Below are positions 8,977 through 17,107 of a stretch of 64,000 nucleotides of DNA, one piece after another. The first letter of the stretch is position 1. The number at the start of each line of letters is the position of its first letter. The stretch comes from Chryseobacterium camelliae (GTDB taxonomy: Bacteria; Bacteroidota; Bacteroidia; Flavobacteriales; Weeksellaceae), in contig NZ_CP022986.1 of the NCBI RefSeq assembly GCF_002770595.1, positions 744,001 through 808,000 of the forward strand, written 5' to 3'. The notes beneath the pieces were generated by a model, which searched no databases, had not been told where the DNA came from, and saw only the letters and a list, made by a program, of their open reading frames with translations. The translations under genes and the position numbers were made by a program.

Positions 8977-9777
8977 CTAGTCCAACAGGCCAAAATGAAT
9001 CAGAGCCGACTCAATACCATGATCATCCACATCATCCGTCACAAAATCTGCTGCTTCTTTGACATGATCTCCGGCATTTCCCATTGCAACTCCAGTTTTT
9101 ACAAACTTCAGCATTGAAATATCGTTTCCTCCGTCTCCGAAAGCCATCGTTTCAGAAATATCGATATTAAAATGATCACAAAACTGCTGCACACCGTTTT
9201 GCTTACTGATTCCTCCCGGGTTGACATCAGCAAATAAGGATGTCCATCGGGATGATAAAGAATTCGGCATCACTTCTTTCATAAAAGAATCTTCATATTC
9301 AGGGCCGATGAAAACGTTAGCCTGCAAAACATTTTCGAAATCAGGAATTTCTTTGCTGTATAATGGAGGAACAGGAAGGTTGACGTGCTCATATAACTCC
9401 AGCACTTCTGGAGATTCGTGGCTGATTCTCACTTTATCTTCATACATGAGTGAAAAGCTGACATTCGATTTCTCAGAAAACCTGATCAGGTTTTTGATAT
9501 CCTCTGAATGAATGGTCTGACGGAACATCACTTCACCGTCCACTGTCATACAATATCCTCCATTGAAGGTAAGAAATCCATCAAACTCCAAATGCCTGAT
9601 ATGATGAAGATCATTGATGGAACGACCGGTCGCAACAATAACTTTTATTCCCTTTTTGCGCAGATTTTTTAAAGCCTTTTGAGCCGACTCAGGGATGGAC
9701 TTGGTTTTTAAACTGAAAAGAGTACCGTCTATATCGAAAAAGACAGCTTTAACATTTGGTTTTTGTACGGCGTTCAT
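8977..9777 (-). CDS. Cof-type HAD hydrolase
   Basis: A 266-residue HAD-superfamily phosphatase of the Cof/YbiV type. From the ATG at 9775-9777 the motifs are DIDGT near residues 15-19 (nucleophile Asp and acid/base Asp), VATGRS for motif II, and GDGGNDISML near 214-223 for the metal-binding motif. The middle part is a C2-type cap. Members dephosphorylate sugar phosphates, pyridoxal phosphate or FMN in the cytoplasm; the substrate here is open. An upstream TTG would add two residues, but ATG is preferred. Confidence 0.92.
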   Translation of the reverse strand: MNAVQKPNVKAVFFDIDGTLFSLKTKSIPESAQKALKNLRKKGIKVIVATGRSINDLHHIRHLEFDGFLTFNGGYCMTVDGEVMFRQTIHSEDIKNLIRFSEKSNVSFSLMYEDKVRISHESPEVLELYEHVNLPVPPLYSKEIPDFENVLQANVFIGPEYEDSFMKEVMPNSLSSRWTSLFADVNPGGISKQNGVQQFCDHFNIDISETMAFGDGGNDISMLKFVKTGVAMGNAGDHVKEAADFVTDDVDDHGIESALIHFGLLD

Positions 9778-10020
9778 AGTCAATAATTACAACATCATTT
9801 ATACCCTAAAATTACAAACAAAAAATAGCAAATCTCCGCAAAACCTAATTTTTTTTAAATTTAATTAAATGACCTGAACTCCATAAAACAACCCTATCCT
9901 GGCGTTCTCTGGCAAAATTCCAGACAAAGACGCTTGCTTGCTGCTTTTTTGTGATCTGAATCTTCTGTTTTACCCGTATTTAAAATAAGGAAAAGCAGAT
10001 ATAAAAATGTCTTCGATCAT

Positions 10021-12165
10021 CTAATTGGCCAAATCGTTATTTTCAATTTTTCTCCTTGTACTTTTAATCTCATCCCTAAGCTTTCCAAATTTATACGTGA
10101 TATTGAAACTAAATGACCTGTAATAATCCCTGACATAATTATTCTGATAAAAATCAGTTCCGATTGTTTCCGTAACGGCTTTTCTGAATGTATTAAAAGG
10201 GTTATTAACGGATGCTGAAAATGACATTTGATTATTTAGAATACTTTTGCTGAAACTGAACGATGAGCCTGTAAAAGCATTGGTCGTGCTTTGAAGCCCG
10301 GCAGGCATTCTACTGTTCAGTTCAAGATTTGAACTGGCATTCCAATGATTTTCAAACTGATAACTGGCTGAGAGATAAACATAGTATGTAAAAAGATTAT
10401 TTTCAACTTCAATATTGTTGATTTTACCCTTGATAAAGAAGAAGGCCGCATTTCCGTTGACCCCAAAAGTAAGTTTCTTGGTAACAGGATAATTCAGGTT
10501 ATAATCCAGACCGAGCCGGCTTACGTTGCTTGAATTTTCATAGGTGGTGTTGGTAATATTTGTCGTAGGATTATAGGTTGAAACTTTAAGGTCAGTTTTA
10601 TTAGAAAATGAATACCCCAATCCAAGATTCAGACTGATCCTGTGGTTGTAGGAATAATTCGCCATCAGATCATTATTGATAACAGGCTTCAGGTAAGGAT
10701 TTCCACTGACCTGGATATAAGGATTCGATTGATTGACAAATGGATTCAGACGGTTGATGCCCGGTCTTTTAATTCGCTGTGAAAATCCGAAGTTGATACC
10801 GTGATGTTCTTTCCAGGTTTTACTGATGGATATATTCGGAATCAGATTCAAGTAATTCTGATTAACCAGGGTATCGGTAGAAGTAAAATTGACATTCGTA
10901 ACCGTGCTTTCCACTCTTAATCCCGTTTGGAAATTCCATTCTAAAAAACTGAACTTTGTGGTGACATAAGCTCCGTAAATATTTTGTTGGTTCGAAAATT
11001 CATCCGAATTTAGAAGGCTTTCCGGAACGGTTGTGTATTGACTGCTGTTCTTCCTGAGTATGGCTTTTATACCGGTTTCCAGATAGACTTTTTTAATGTT
11101 CTTTACGAAATCGACCTGAAAAGTATTTTCATTATTTTGATTATCATTATTCTGATTGATAGTATTGGACATATTGTTCAATCTATTTTGAAAATCCGTA
11201 ACACTGTTAATACCATAATCGTAACTGTTGAACCTGTAAGACAACGTCAAAAGCTGGCTTTTATCATTTCTGAACCCCATCTGATAATTGAAAGAAGCCT
11301 CAAAACCTTTTCCGTTACCGTCTGAATTGCTGATAGAATTAATATTTTCTTTGAGATTGTTTTGCTGGAAAAAACCTGAATTAAAATGGTCTTTTGCTGT
11401 GTTGTTGGCAATATTTGAACCCAGCTGAATGTTCAACAGATTCAGACTATCGATTTCATAGCTCGCATTAACATTGAAATAGCCTCCGTTTCCTTTGCCT
11501 GAAGTACTTCCATTCTGAAATAGATTATTGGATACGGTGTATTGGGAATTTTGATAACTGATCTCAGGACTGTTTTTAAGATAACCACCGCCATAAACAG
11601 AAATCCCAAATTTATTGCGTTGAAGATTCATTGAAAACCCAGCATTGTTTTCCTGCTTTGGAAACCTTGAGCTAAGATTGACGGATGCATTGTAACCATC
11701 CTTCATTTTCTTAGCTGTAATAATATTAATAAGCCCAGATACTCCTTCAGCATCATATTTTGAGGAAGGATTAGTTATGATCTCGATATTCTGAATCGTG
11801 TTGACAGGCATACTTTTCAAAAAATCTTTGGGACTGTTCGTCAGAAGCTGTGTTTCTTTTCCATTGATCAGAATTTTAAAGTTGGTGTTTCCTTTGAAAA
11901 GGATGTTTTCGTCAGCATCCACAGACAGGTAAGGCATTTTTCTCATCATTTCCAGCAGATTCTTGGATTTGCTTTCCGGATCCGACTGCACATTGTAGAC
12001 CAACCCATCAATTTTTGTTCTGATCAAAGGTTTTTTTCCTTCAATAACAACCTCCTGAATCGAAGATTCCTGATTTGATATAAGAGAATCTTTTACCTGT
12101 TCCTGAGCATTCAAACTGTTGAATAAAAAGATAAAAGATAGTACTGCTATTATTTTTGTTTTCAT
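10021..12165 (-). CDS. outer-membrane beta-barrel protein (TonB receptor-like)
   Basis: About 714 residues from the ATG at 12163-12165, with signal peptide MKTKIIAVLSFIFLFNSLNA. A plug-like segment follows (SIQEVVIEGKKPLIRTKIDG; later LLEMMRKMPYLSVDADENIL, INGKETQLL, IEIITNPSSKYDAEGVSGLI), then a long series of alternating aromatic strands typical of a 22-strand barrel. This is the outer membrane beta-barrel family related to TonB-dependent receptors but without the N-terminal carboxypeptidase-like domain. Ligand unknown. The frame extends upstream only through a TTG, which would bury the signal peptide. Confidence 0.85.
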   Translation of the reverse strand: MKTKIIAVLSFIFLFNSLNAQEQVKDSLISNQESSIQEVVIEGKKPLIRTKIDGLVYNVQSDPESKSKNLLEMMRKMPYLSVDADENILFKGNTNFKILINGKETQLLTNSPKDFLKSMPVNTIQNIEIITNPSSKYDAEGVSGLINIITAKKMKDGYNASVNLSSRFPKQENNAGFSMNLQRNKFGISVYGGGYLKNSPEISYQNSQYTVSNNLFQNGSTSGKGNGGYFNVNASYEIDSLNLLNIQLGSNIANNTAKDHFNSGFFQQNNLKENINSISNSDGNGKGFEASFNYQMGFRNDKSQLLTLSYRFNSYDYGINSVTDFQNRLNNMSNTINQNNDNQNNENTFQVDFVKNIKKVYLETGIKAILRKNSSQYTTVPESLLNSDEFSNQQNIYGAYVTTKFSFLEWNFQTGLRVESTVTNVNFTSTDTLVNQNYLNLIPNISISKTWKEHHGINFGFSQRIKRPGINRLNPFVNQSNPYIQVSGNPYLKPVINNDLMANYSYNHRISLNLGLGYSFSNKTDLKVSTYNPTTNITNTTYENSSNVSRLGLDYNLNYPVTKKLTFGVNGNAAFFFIKGKINNIEVENNLFTYYVYLSASYQFENHWNASSNLELNSRMPAGLQSTTNAFTGSSFSFSKSILNNQMSFSASVNNPFNTFRKAVTETIGTDFYQNNYVRDYYRSFSFNITYKFGKLRDEIKSTRRKIENNDLAN

Positions 12166-12200
12166 AATTATTATTTTAAAATTTGGGCATAAGTATCCTG

Positions 12201-12218
12201 AGAACAAGATTTTGTTCT
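12201..12218. promoter_or_regulatory. inverted repeat upstream of barrel gene
   Basis: AGAACAA and TTGTTCT form a perfect 7-bp dyad with a 4-bp spacer, 36 bp before the barrel gene start. It could be an operator in the leader. No regulator is assigned. Confidence 0.35.
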
Positions 12219-12257
12219 TTAAAAAAGTGGAATGTTAAGATTGATTAAAGAGAAAAA

Positions 12258-12590
12258 TTATTTCTTCTTATTTTTCATCAGGAAATAGTAGCTTAGGAAA
12301 CCCAGTGAGACGAAGATAGTCATCACACCATAAGGAAGCGGCGAATCTTCATTATAAGGAAGAAATTCCAAAACGATTAAACCAATTCCTCCAAACAATA
12401 GGATGATCCCCCATTTCAGCATTTCAGATCCGAAGTCTGTCAGATTATTGAGGATAATGAACATCTTATCATCTATATTTTCTTTGTTCAGTATCTTCTT
12501 TTTAAGGTCATAATTTGTTAAGACTACGATTACAACGGAGATTGCAATTAATATTGCGATCATTACTATAAAGGGTGCAAGATGTTTCAT
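12258..12590 (-). CDS. small membrane protein, DUF6249-like
   Basis: About 110 residues from the ATG at 12588-12590 (an upstream TTG adds six). Three hydrophobic stretches are visible: an N-terminal one (APFIVMIAILIAISVVIVVL), a central one (WGIILLFGGIGLIVLEFL) and a C-terminal one (YGVMTIFVSLGFLSYYFL), with a charged linker after the first. The layout resembles DUF6249 proteins, which in Bacteroidota are often neighbours of ECF sigma genes. It is divergent from the sigma gene at 12695, which suggests a functional link. Confidence 0.65.
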   Translation of the reverse strand: MKHLAPFIVMIAILIAISVVIVVLTNYDLKKKILNKENIDDKMFIILNNLTDFGSEMLKWGIILLFGGIGLIVLEFLPYNEDSPLPYGVMTIFVSLGFLSYYFLMKNKKK

Positions 12591-12694
12591 TGTGGATGAT
12601 TTAACCAATAGACAAATAAATGCATTTCAGGTTACAAAATTTTAAATATATTAGAAAATTGTAACCGATCTCCAATTCAGCTGTCTAATAGAAT

Positions 12695-13240
12695 ATGTTC
12701 GATGAAGACAAAGTCATTTCTGATATTTTAAAAGGCAATCTGAATACTTTTCAGATCGTTGTCAAACAGTATCAGAACCTGGTCTACTCTATTCTGAACA
12801 GGATGCTGACAAATGATGAGGATATCGAGGATATCGGTCAGGAAGTATTTATGAGGGTTTTCGAGAATCTGAGGTTATTTAAGAAAGAATCCAAATTATC
12901 AACCTGGATTGCCAGGATCACCTATAATATCGCCATTAATTATCTAAAAAAAGAAGTTAATAAAAAGTATGATAATTTGGATCACAGTATTGATTTTCAG
13001 TTTTCTTCAGAAACACCGGAATCTAGGCTGATCGGAAAAGAATTCGATGCCTATCTGAATAAACTGATCCGTGAACTTCCGTTGCAGTACAGAACGGTGA
13101 TCACGCTGTATCATCTGGATGAGCTGACTGTTCAGGAGGTTCAAAAAATTACAAAATTTCCTGAAGGAACCATAAAAGTATATCTGCTGCGGGCCAGAAA
13201 ATTATTAAAAGAAAAATTACAGAAAGATGGATATCCCTAA
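12695..13240 (+). CDS. ECF-type RNA polymerase sigma factor
   Basis: A 181-residue sigma-70 family factor. Region 2 covers roughly residues 10-80 (VKQYQNLVYSILNRML, then DEDIEDIGQEVFMRVFENL and STWIARITYNIAINYLKK). Region 4 covers about 125-175 with an HTH (ELTVQEVQKITKFPEGTIKV, then LLRARKLLKEKL). It directs RNA polymerase to a set of promoters, usually in response to an envelope signal. The downstream membrane-protein gene overlaps it by 14 bp and may be its regulator. No classic anti-sigma gene is seen. Confidence 0.94.
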   Translation: MFDEDKVISDILKGNLNTFQIVVKQYQNLVYSILNRMLTNDEDIEDIGQEVFMRVFENLRLFKKESKLSTWIARITYNIAINYLKKEVNKKYDNLDHSIDFQFSSETPESRLIGKEFDAYLNKLIRELPLQYRTVITLYHLDELTVQEVQKITKFPEGTIKVYLLRARKLLKEKLQKDGYP

Positions 13241-13619
13241 AAAAAAGATCAGCAAAGATCAAAAAGAAAATACGGCCAATCAGCAAATTTCAGAAGTTGA
13301 TTCAGAAATTTACGATTTTCTGGACAGCGAATTGGAAAAGGGAAACCCCAATGGATTTTCATCAGGATTTTCAAAGAATATCATCCGTAAAATTGAAACA
13401 AAACAACAGCGTAAGTTGAATATAAAGATGTATACCCTTATCTCAATTTTAGTATTAATAAGCATTTCTTTATTGATCAGTTTTCTCAATACAGAATTTA
13501 TTTCAATGTTATGTACTGTTTTTCTGCACTACAGATTTTTAAGTATTTTTTTTCTCGTTACAGTAGTCTTAATACAGTTTGGTGAACGATTGATCAACGC
13601 CAGGAAAGGAATCAATTGA
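13227..13619 (+). CDS. membrane protein coupled to the ECF sigma gene
   Basis: A 130-residue protein overlapping the sigma gene by 14 bp. A charged cytoplasmic N-terminus (about 70 residues, with FSSGFSKNIIRKIETKQQRK) precedes two membrane segments near residues 71-90 and 97-119. It has no zinc-binding anti-sigma motif. The arrangement (cytoplasmic head, two TM helices, translational coupling) is what a membrane-bound sigma regulator would look like, but the family is not one I can name. Confidence 0.75.
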   Translation: MDIPKKKISKDQKENTANQQISEVDSEIYDFLDSELEKGNPNGFSSGFSKNIIRKIETKQQRKLNIKMYTLISILVLISISLLISFLNTEFISMLCTVFLHYRFLSIFFLVTVVLIQFGERLINARKGIN

Positions 13620-13684
13620 TTACCTATAAAAATGTATGCTTTGTATCCATGTAATAAAAAGTCAACTCTGTTTGTCTCTATAGT

Positions 13685-15121
13685 ATGAAAATCCACATAT
13701 TGTTGTTATTTATTTCATTACAGGTTTGCGCCCAGCAGACCAGGGCCCGTGTTGATGAAATCATTAACAGAGAAATGAAAGAACGGAAGATCCCGGGCCT
13801 GCAGATTGCCGTTGTACAAAATGGAAAAATTGTTTTAAGCCAATCCTATGGAGCTGCCAATCTGCAGTATTCTATTCCGGTTACCAATACAACCATTTTT
13901 CCGATCAACTCCAATACAAAGGTTTTCACCGGGGTTGCGGTGATGCAATTGGTTGAACAGGGTAAAATTAATTTGAATGATCCGATCAGTAAATATCTGG
14001 ATCATCTTCCCGATGAATGGCAGAAGATCACTATTGACCAGCTCCTGACCCATATTTCAGGGTTGCCTGACATCCTGCAACTTCTTGATCCAGCCACGGG
14101 TAATATTGGACCATTGAAGAATGAATCAGCAATTTGGGAAAAATTGAGAACACTCCCCCTGGATTTTAAAGCAGGCGAACAATTCAGTTACAATCAAACC
14201 AACTATTATCTGTTGGGGAAAATCATTGAAAAAATCTCCAAAGAACCTTTTAGCGCCGATTTCAAAAAAAATCAGTTTCAGATTGCTCATCTTACCAATA
14301 CAGTATTCGGAGATTCGAGGGACATTATTCCCAACTATTCGGCATCTTACCGCTATAACAATTTTTTCGATGGCAGAAAAGGAGAGGCAAAACTTACCAA
14401 TACCTACACAGAATTTCCGGATTTCGTCCGGACCGGAGCTGGCCTCAACAGTACTGCTGAAGATATGGCGAACTGGTTCATCGCATTACAAGCCGGCCGT
14501 CTTTTCAAAAACCCGGCCACTTTAGAGATGATGTGGTCACCAGGTCAATTCAATAATGGAACACCGACCAACTGGGCAAGAGGCTGGGGAATTACAAAAC
14601 CACGAAAAAACCACAGAGCAGTCGGAATGTCCGGCGGTAACAGATCTGTCATAATGGTATATCCTGATGATCATATGGCCATTATCGTATTAACCAACCT
14701 CGCAGGAAGCGCTCCCGAAGACTTTGTTGAAGAAATTGCAGGTTGCTACGATCCTGATATTGTGAAGGCAGATCCATTGACCTATTTAAGAAAAAATCTG
14801 AGAGAAATAGGATTCGGTAAAGTAATCGATTTTGTAAAAACAGAACGAAAAACAAATCCTTCATTTACTCCCAACGAATCTGAGCTGAACGATTGGGCCT
14901 ACCGAATGATGGCCAATAAGCAAGAAAAAGAGGCTTTGGAAATTTTCAAGCTCAATGTTTACCTATTCCCGAAGAGCTGGAATGTATATGACAGTTATGG
15001 AGAAATTTTATTGAAGATGGAAGATAAAAACAAAGCCATTGAGATGTACAGAAGATCCATCCAATTAAATCCGGAAAATGAAAATGGAAAAAAAATACTT
15101 AAAAAACTGCTTTCGGAATAA
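13685..15121 (+). CDS. serine hydrolase, beta-lactamase/DD-peptidase fold
   Basis: A 478-residue exported protein (signal MKIHILLLFISLQVCAQQ) of the class C beta-lactamase/penicillin-binding superfamily. The SxxK motif is SNTK at 76-79. The second motif, normally YxN, reads YNQ at 169-171 (FSYNQTNYYLLG), so the Asn is replaced. A glycine-rich third element is GMSGGNRSVIMV. After the catalytic domain, residues about 385-478 hold TPR-like helices (KAIEMYRRSIQLNPEN). Such proteins hydrolyse peptides or esters in the periplasm. It is likely its own transcription unit. Confidence 0.88.
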   Translation: MKIHILLLFISLQVCAQQTRARVDEIINREMKERKIPGLQIAVVQNGKIVLSQSYGAANLQYSIPVTNTTIFPINSNTKVFTGVAVMQLVEQGKINLNDPISKYLDHLPDEWQKITIDQLLTHISGLPDILQLLDPATGNIGPLKNESAIWEKLRTLPLDFKAGEQFSYNQTNYYLLGKIIEKISKEPFSADFKKNQFQIAHLTNTVFGDSRDIIPNYSASYRYNNFFDGRKGEAKLTNTYTEFPDFVRTGAGLNSTAEDMANWFIALQAGRLFKNPATLEMMWSPGQFNNGTPTNWARGWGITKPRKNHRAVGMSGGNRSVIMVYPDDHMAIIVLTNLAGSAPEDFVEEIAGCYDPDIVKADPLTYLRKNLREIGFGKVIDFVKTERKTNPSFTPNESELNDWAYRMMANKQEKEALEIFKLNVYLFPKSWNVYDSYGEILLKMEDKNKAIEMYRRSIQLNPENENGKKILKKLLSE

Positions 15122-15215
15122 GTCTAATCGTACAAATGGTGCTGAAATTATTGTATCGCCCGTTATTATTGGTCTCCGGAAGACAGGGCTTTTGTTTCAC
15201 AGCAGGACCCGGTTC

Positions 15216-15845
15216 TTAATATAACGCTTTATCAGAAAATTTGAAATCCTGTATTTTAGGCAGCGGTCTTATGATAACTCTCTTTTTTCTTATTTTCAGT
15301 GGTTTGGCTGAACGTAATTTTTCATCAGTTTCGATCCTGACCCCTGTAACCAGATCAAATTGAGTTTCCGTGAATATTGTATTTTCATCGGTATATCCTT
15401 TTGTCGCATTGTTAGTGATCCTGGTAACATGAATCAATTCAAAATTACCATGGTTATATTTGAAATCGCAGGTTATATTTCCACCTTTGATTTCACTCCA
15501 CATTTTTAGAGTTCCATCTTCAATCATAAAACTGGGAATCTGATAGCCATTGAATTTTCCTTTTTTCTCCACAGGATATTGCGGTTCTATGATCTTGGAC
15601 GAAGATACTGCCAAAATTAATCTTCCATTAGGCTGAGACAGGAAAATCTGTACTTGTAATGGTCTTGTCTTATCAACGGTATCCATCTTAACCGTTACCC
15701 TATCCGCTTTTCCATCATTATTCAAATCACCAGATTCTTCCCTGACCAGATGGGTATAATTATTTTTGATCTTACTGTTTTGGGCTGGTAAACTCACCGG
15801 AACTGAAATAAAAAGGAATAAGGAGTACACGCAGATGATTTTCAT
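15216..15845 (-). CDS. secreted protein with Ca-binding-type loop, unknown
   Basis: A 209-residue protein with signal peptide (MKIICVYSLFLFISVPVSLP) and a GDLNNDGKADRV loop near residues 39-50, the DxNxDGxxD pattern of FG-GAP or EF-hand-like calcium sites. The rest is beta-rich and unrecognised. It overlaps the upstream gene by 4 bp, so the two are probably made and used together in the envelope. Confidence 0.75.
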   Translation of the reverse strand: MKIICVYSLFLFISVPVSLPAQNSKIKNNYTHLVREESGDLNNDGKADRVTVKMDTVDKTRPLQVQIFLSQPNGRLILAVSSSKIIEPQYPVEKKGKFNGYQIPSFMIEDGTLKMWSEIKGGNITCDFKYNHGNFELIHVTRITNNATKGYTDENTIFTETQFDLVTGVRIETDEKLRSAKPLKIRKKRVIIRPLPKIQDFKFSDKALY

Positions 15846-16453
15846 TTCGTTTGATTTTGGCTGTTTTTTTTCATTTCACCTAAAAGTTGATCAAGAAAGC
15901 TTTGCTGTTGTACATCGTCCTTAAAAAAGCGCTGATAAATTACACTGCAATCCGAGATATCAGCAATATTTTTTACATTAAAGCTCCAGTCATCCGGATT
16001 TTTGACGAGAACTCCTAATTCCCCCTCACAACTTTGCCACATTTCCGAAAACCGGGTTTTCTTTTCATCACGTAATTGTCCAAAATCGGGGCTGACAGAA
16101 TATCCCTTCATTTCAGGATTGGAAAATTTCATGATCATATACACAGGGACGCCGCCCCAATCGATCGTTTTCCCTTTCGGCAGCTCAATAACAATCAGTT
16201 TTTTTTCATCCATAATCCGGTCCTGCTGTCCTTTCCGGAAAAGCTGTTCCTCATAGGTCAGTTTCGTTCCTTTCGGCAATTTTAAATTTTTAACCGTCAA
16301 AGGCCCGGTGGTCATGAAATAAGGGTAATCAGGCGCCCTGCTTCCGTTCGGGTTTCCCATACTCCTCAACCCCTCCAGCATGAGCAGAACTCCAATCGCT
16401 AATGAAGCGATCAATGCTAATATTCCTATAATAATGTAATTTCTTTTTTTCAT
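15842..16453 (-). CDS. single-TM anchored protein, unknown
   Basis: A 203-residue protein with one N-terminal membrane anchor (MKKRNYIIIGILALIASLAI) and an exported domain of about 170 residues containing two Cys (SCEGELG and ISDCSVIYQRF) that could pair. I do not recognise the family. It is coupled by a 4-bp overlap to the secreted protein gene downstream. It starts at an ATG at 16451-16453. Confidence 0.72.
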   Translation of the reverse strand: MKKRNYIIIGILALIASLAIGVLLMLEGLRSMGNPNGSRAPDYPYFMTTGPLTVKNLKLPKGTKLTYEEQLFRKGQQDRIMDEKKLIVIELPKGKTIDWGGVPVYMIMKFSNPEMKGYSVSPDFGQLRDEKKTRFSEMWQSCEGELGVLVKNPDDWSFNVKNIADISDCSVIYQRFFKDDVQQQSFLDQLLGEMKKNSQNQTK

Positions 16454-16934
16454 TAGTCTTCCAGATGTGTATTGGCAATGGTGATATTATTGAAATTCCC
16501 GACCGCAATCTCCTTATTTGCAATCAGGCTAATTTACTTTATTTTTTATGCTGAACCAGAATTATTTCAGGCTGTTGAACTTCTGAGGATTGGTATTAGA
16601 AATTTTACTTCGTTATGCAGCCATACAACCGGTGAATCCTTAATTTTTAGAATGCTGTCTGATACATGATCAGGGATTGGGTTTAATACTCTGCGCTTTT
16701 ACATTAAAGAAGATTGTTATCAACTCACATGGAACCTGAATGCCCTGATTCAGGAAGATGTTGCAATACTGCCGCTGAATCTTCTAATGCTAAAATCAAA
16801 ACTTCAGAGCGCAGCTGAGAGGTTTTATGGACACAGCATTCTTTCTGTTCAGATCAACTCAACTTTTTGCTTAGCCCCCAACTTTTGCCCTTAATCCGAC
16901 TTCTGTAACTGATCCTCCATCCAGTTCATACAGC
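16454..16934. other. intergenic stretch, no gene seen
   Basis: About 480 bp between the membrane-protein gene and the tRNA terminator. Short frames are present but have no leader, no recognisable product and no codon pattern. I see no transposon or attachment repeats. Confidence 0.5.
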
Positions 16935-16970
16935 AATAAAAAAGGGACAGTCCTTACTAAAGACTGTCCC
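16935..16970 (-). terminator. Rho-independent terminator after tRNA-Arg
   Basis: Read on the minus strand, GGGACAGTC and GACTGTCCC form a 9-bp stem followed by TTTTTTATT, directly downstream of the tRNA gene. Confidence 0.85.
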
Positions 16971-16973
16971 AAG

Positions 16974-17047
16974 TGACCCCGGAGGGATTCGAACCCCCAA
17001 CCGTTGGAGCCGAAATCCAATATTCTATCCAGTTGAACTACGGAGCC
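16974..17047 (-). tRNA. tRNA-Arg (anticodon UCG)
   Basis: A 74-nt cloverleaf reads on the minus strand. Acceptor arms GGCTCCG and CGGGGTC pair with one G-U. The anticodon arm TTGGA/TCCAA encloses loop TTTCGGC, placing TCG at positions 34-36, which decodes CGA arginine codons. The T arm is GGGGG-TTCGAAT-CCCTC. The CCA end is not encoded. It is a lone tRNA with its own terminator; I see no integrase or duplicated 3' end that would mark it as an integration site. Confidence 0.95.
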
Positions 17048-17107
17048 ATTTTGTATAGATGATGATTGATGATTTATAAATGATCATTCATCATCTATCA
17101 ATTATAT

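Noticed and set aside
16472..16669. 65-codon frame upstream of the tRNA
   Set aside because: No leader, no hit to a recognisable family, and biased hydrophobic content only.
16974..17047. tRNA-Arg as an integration site
   Set aside because: No integrase, no repeat of the tRNA 3' end and no foreign block on either side.
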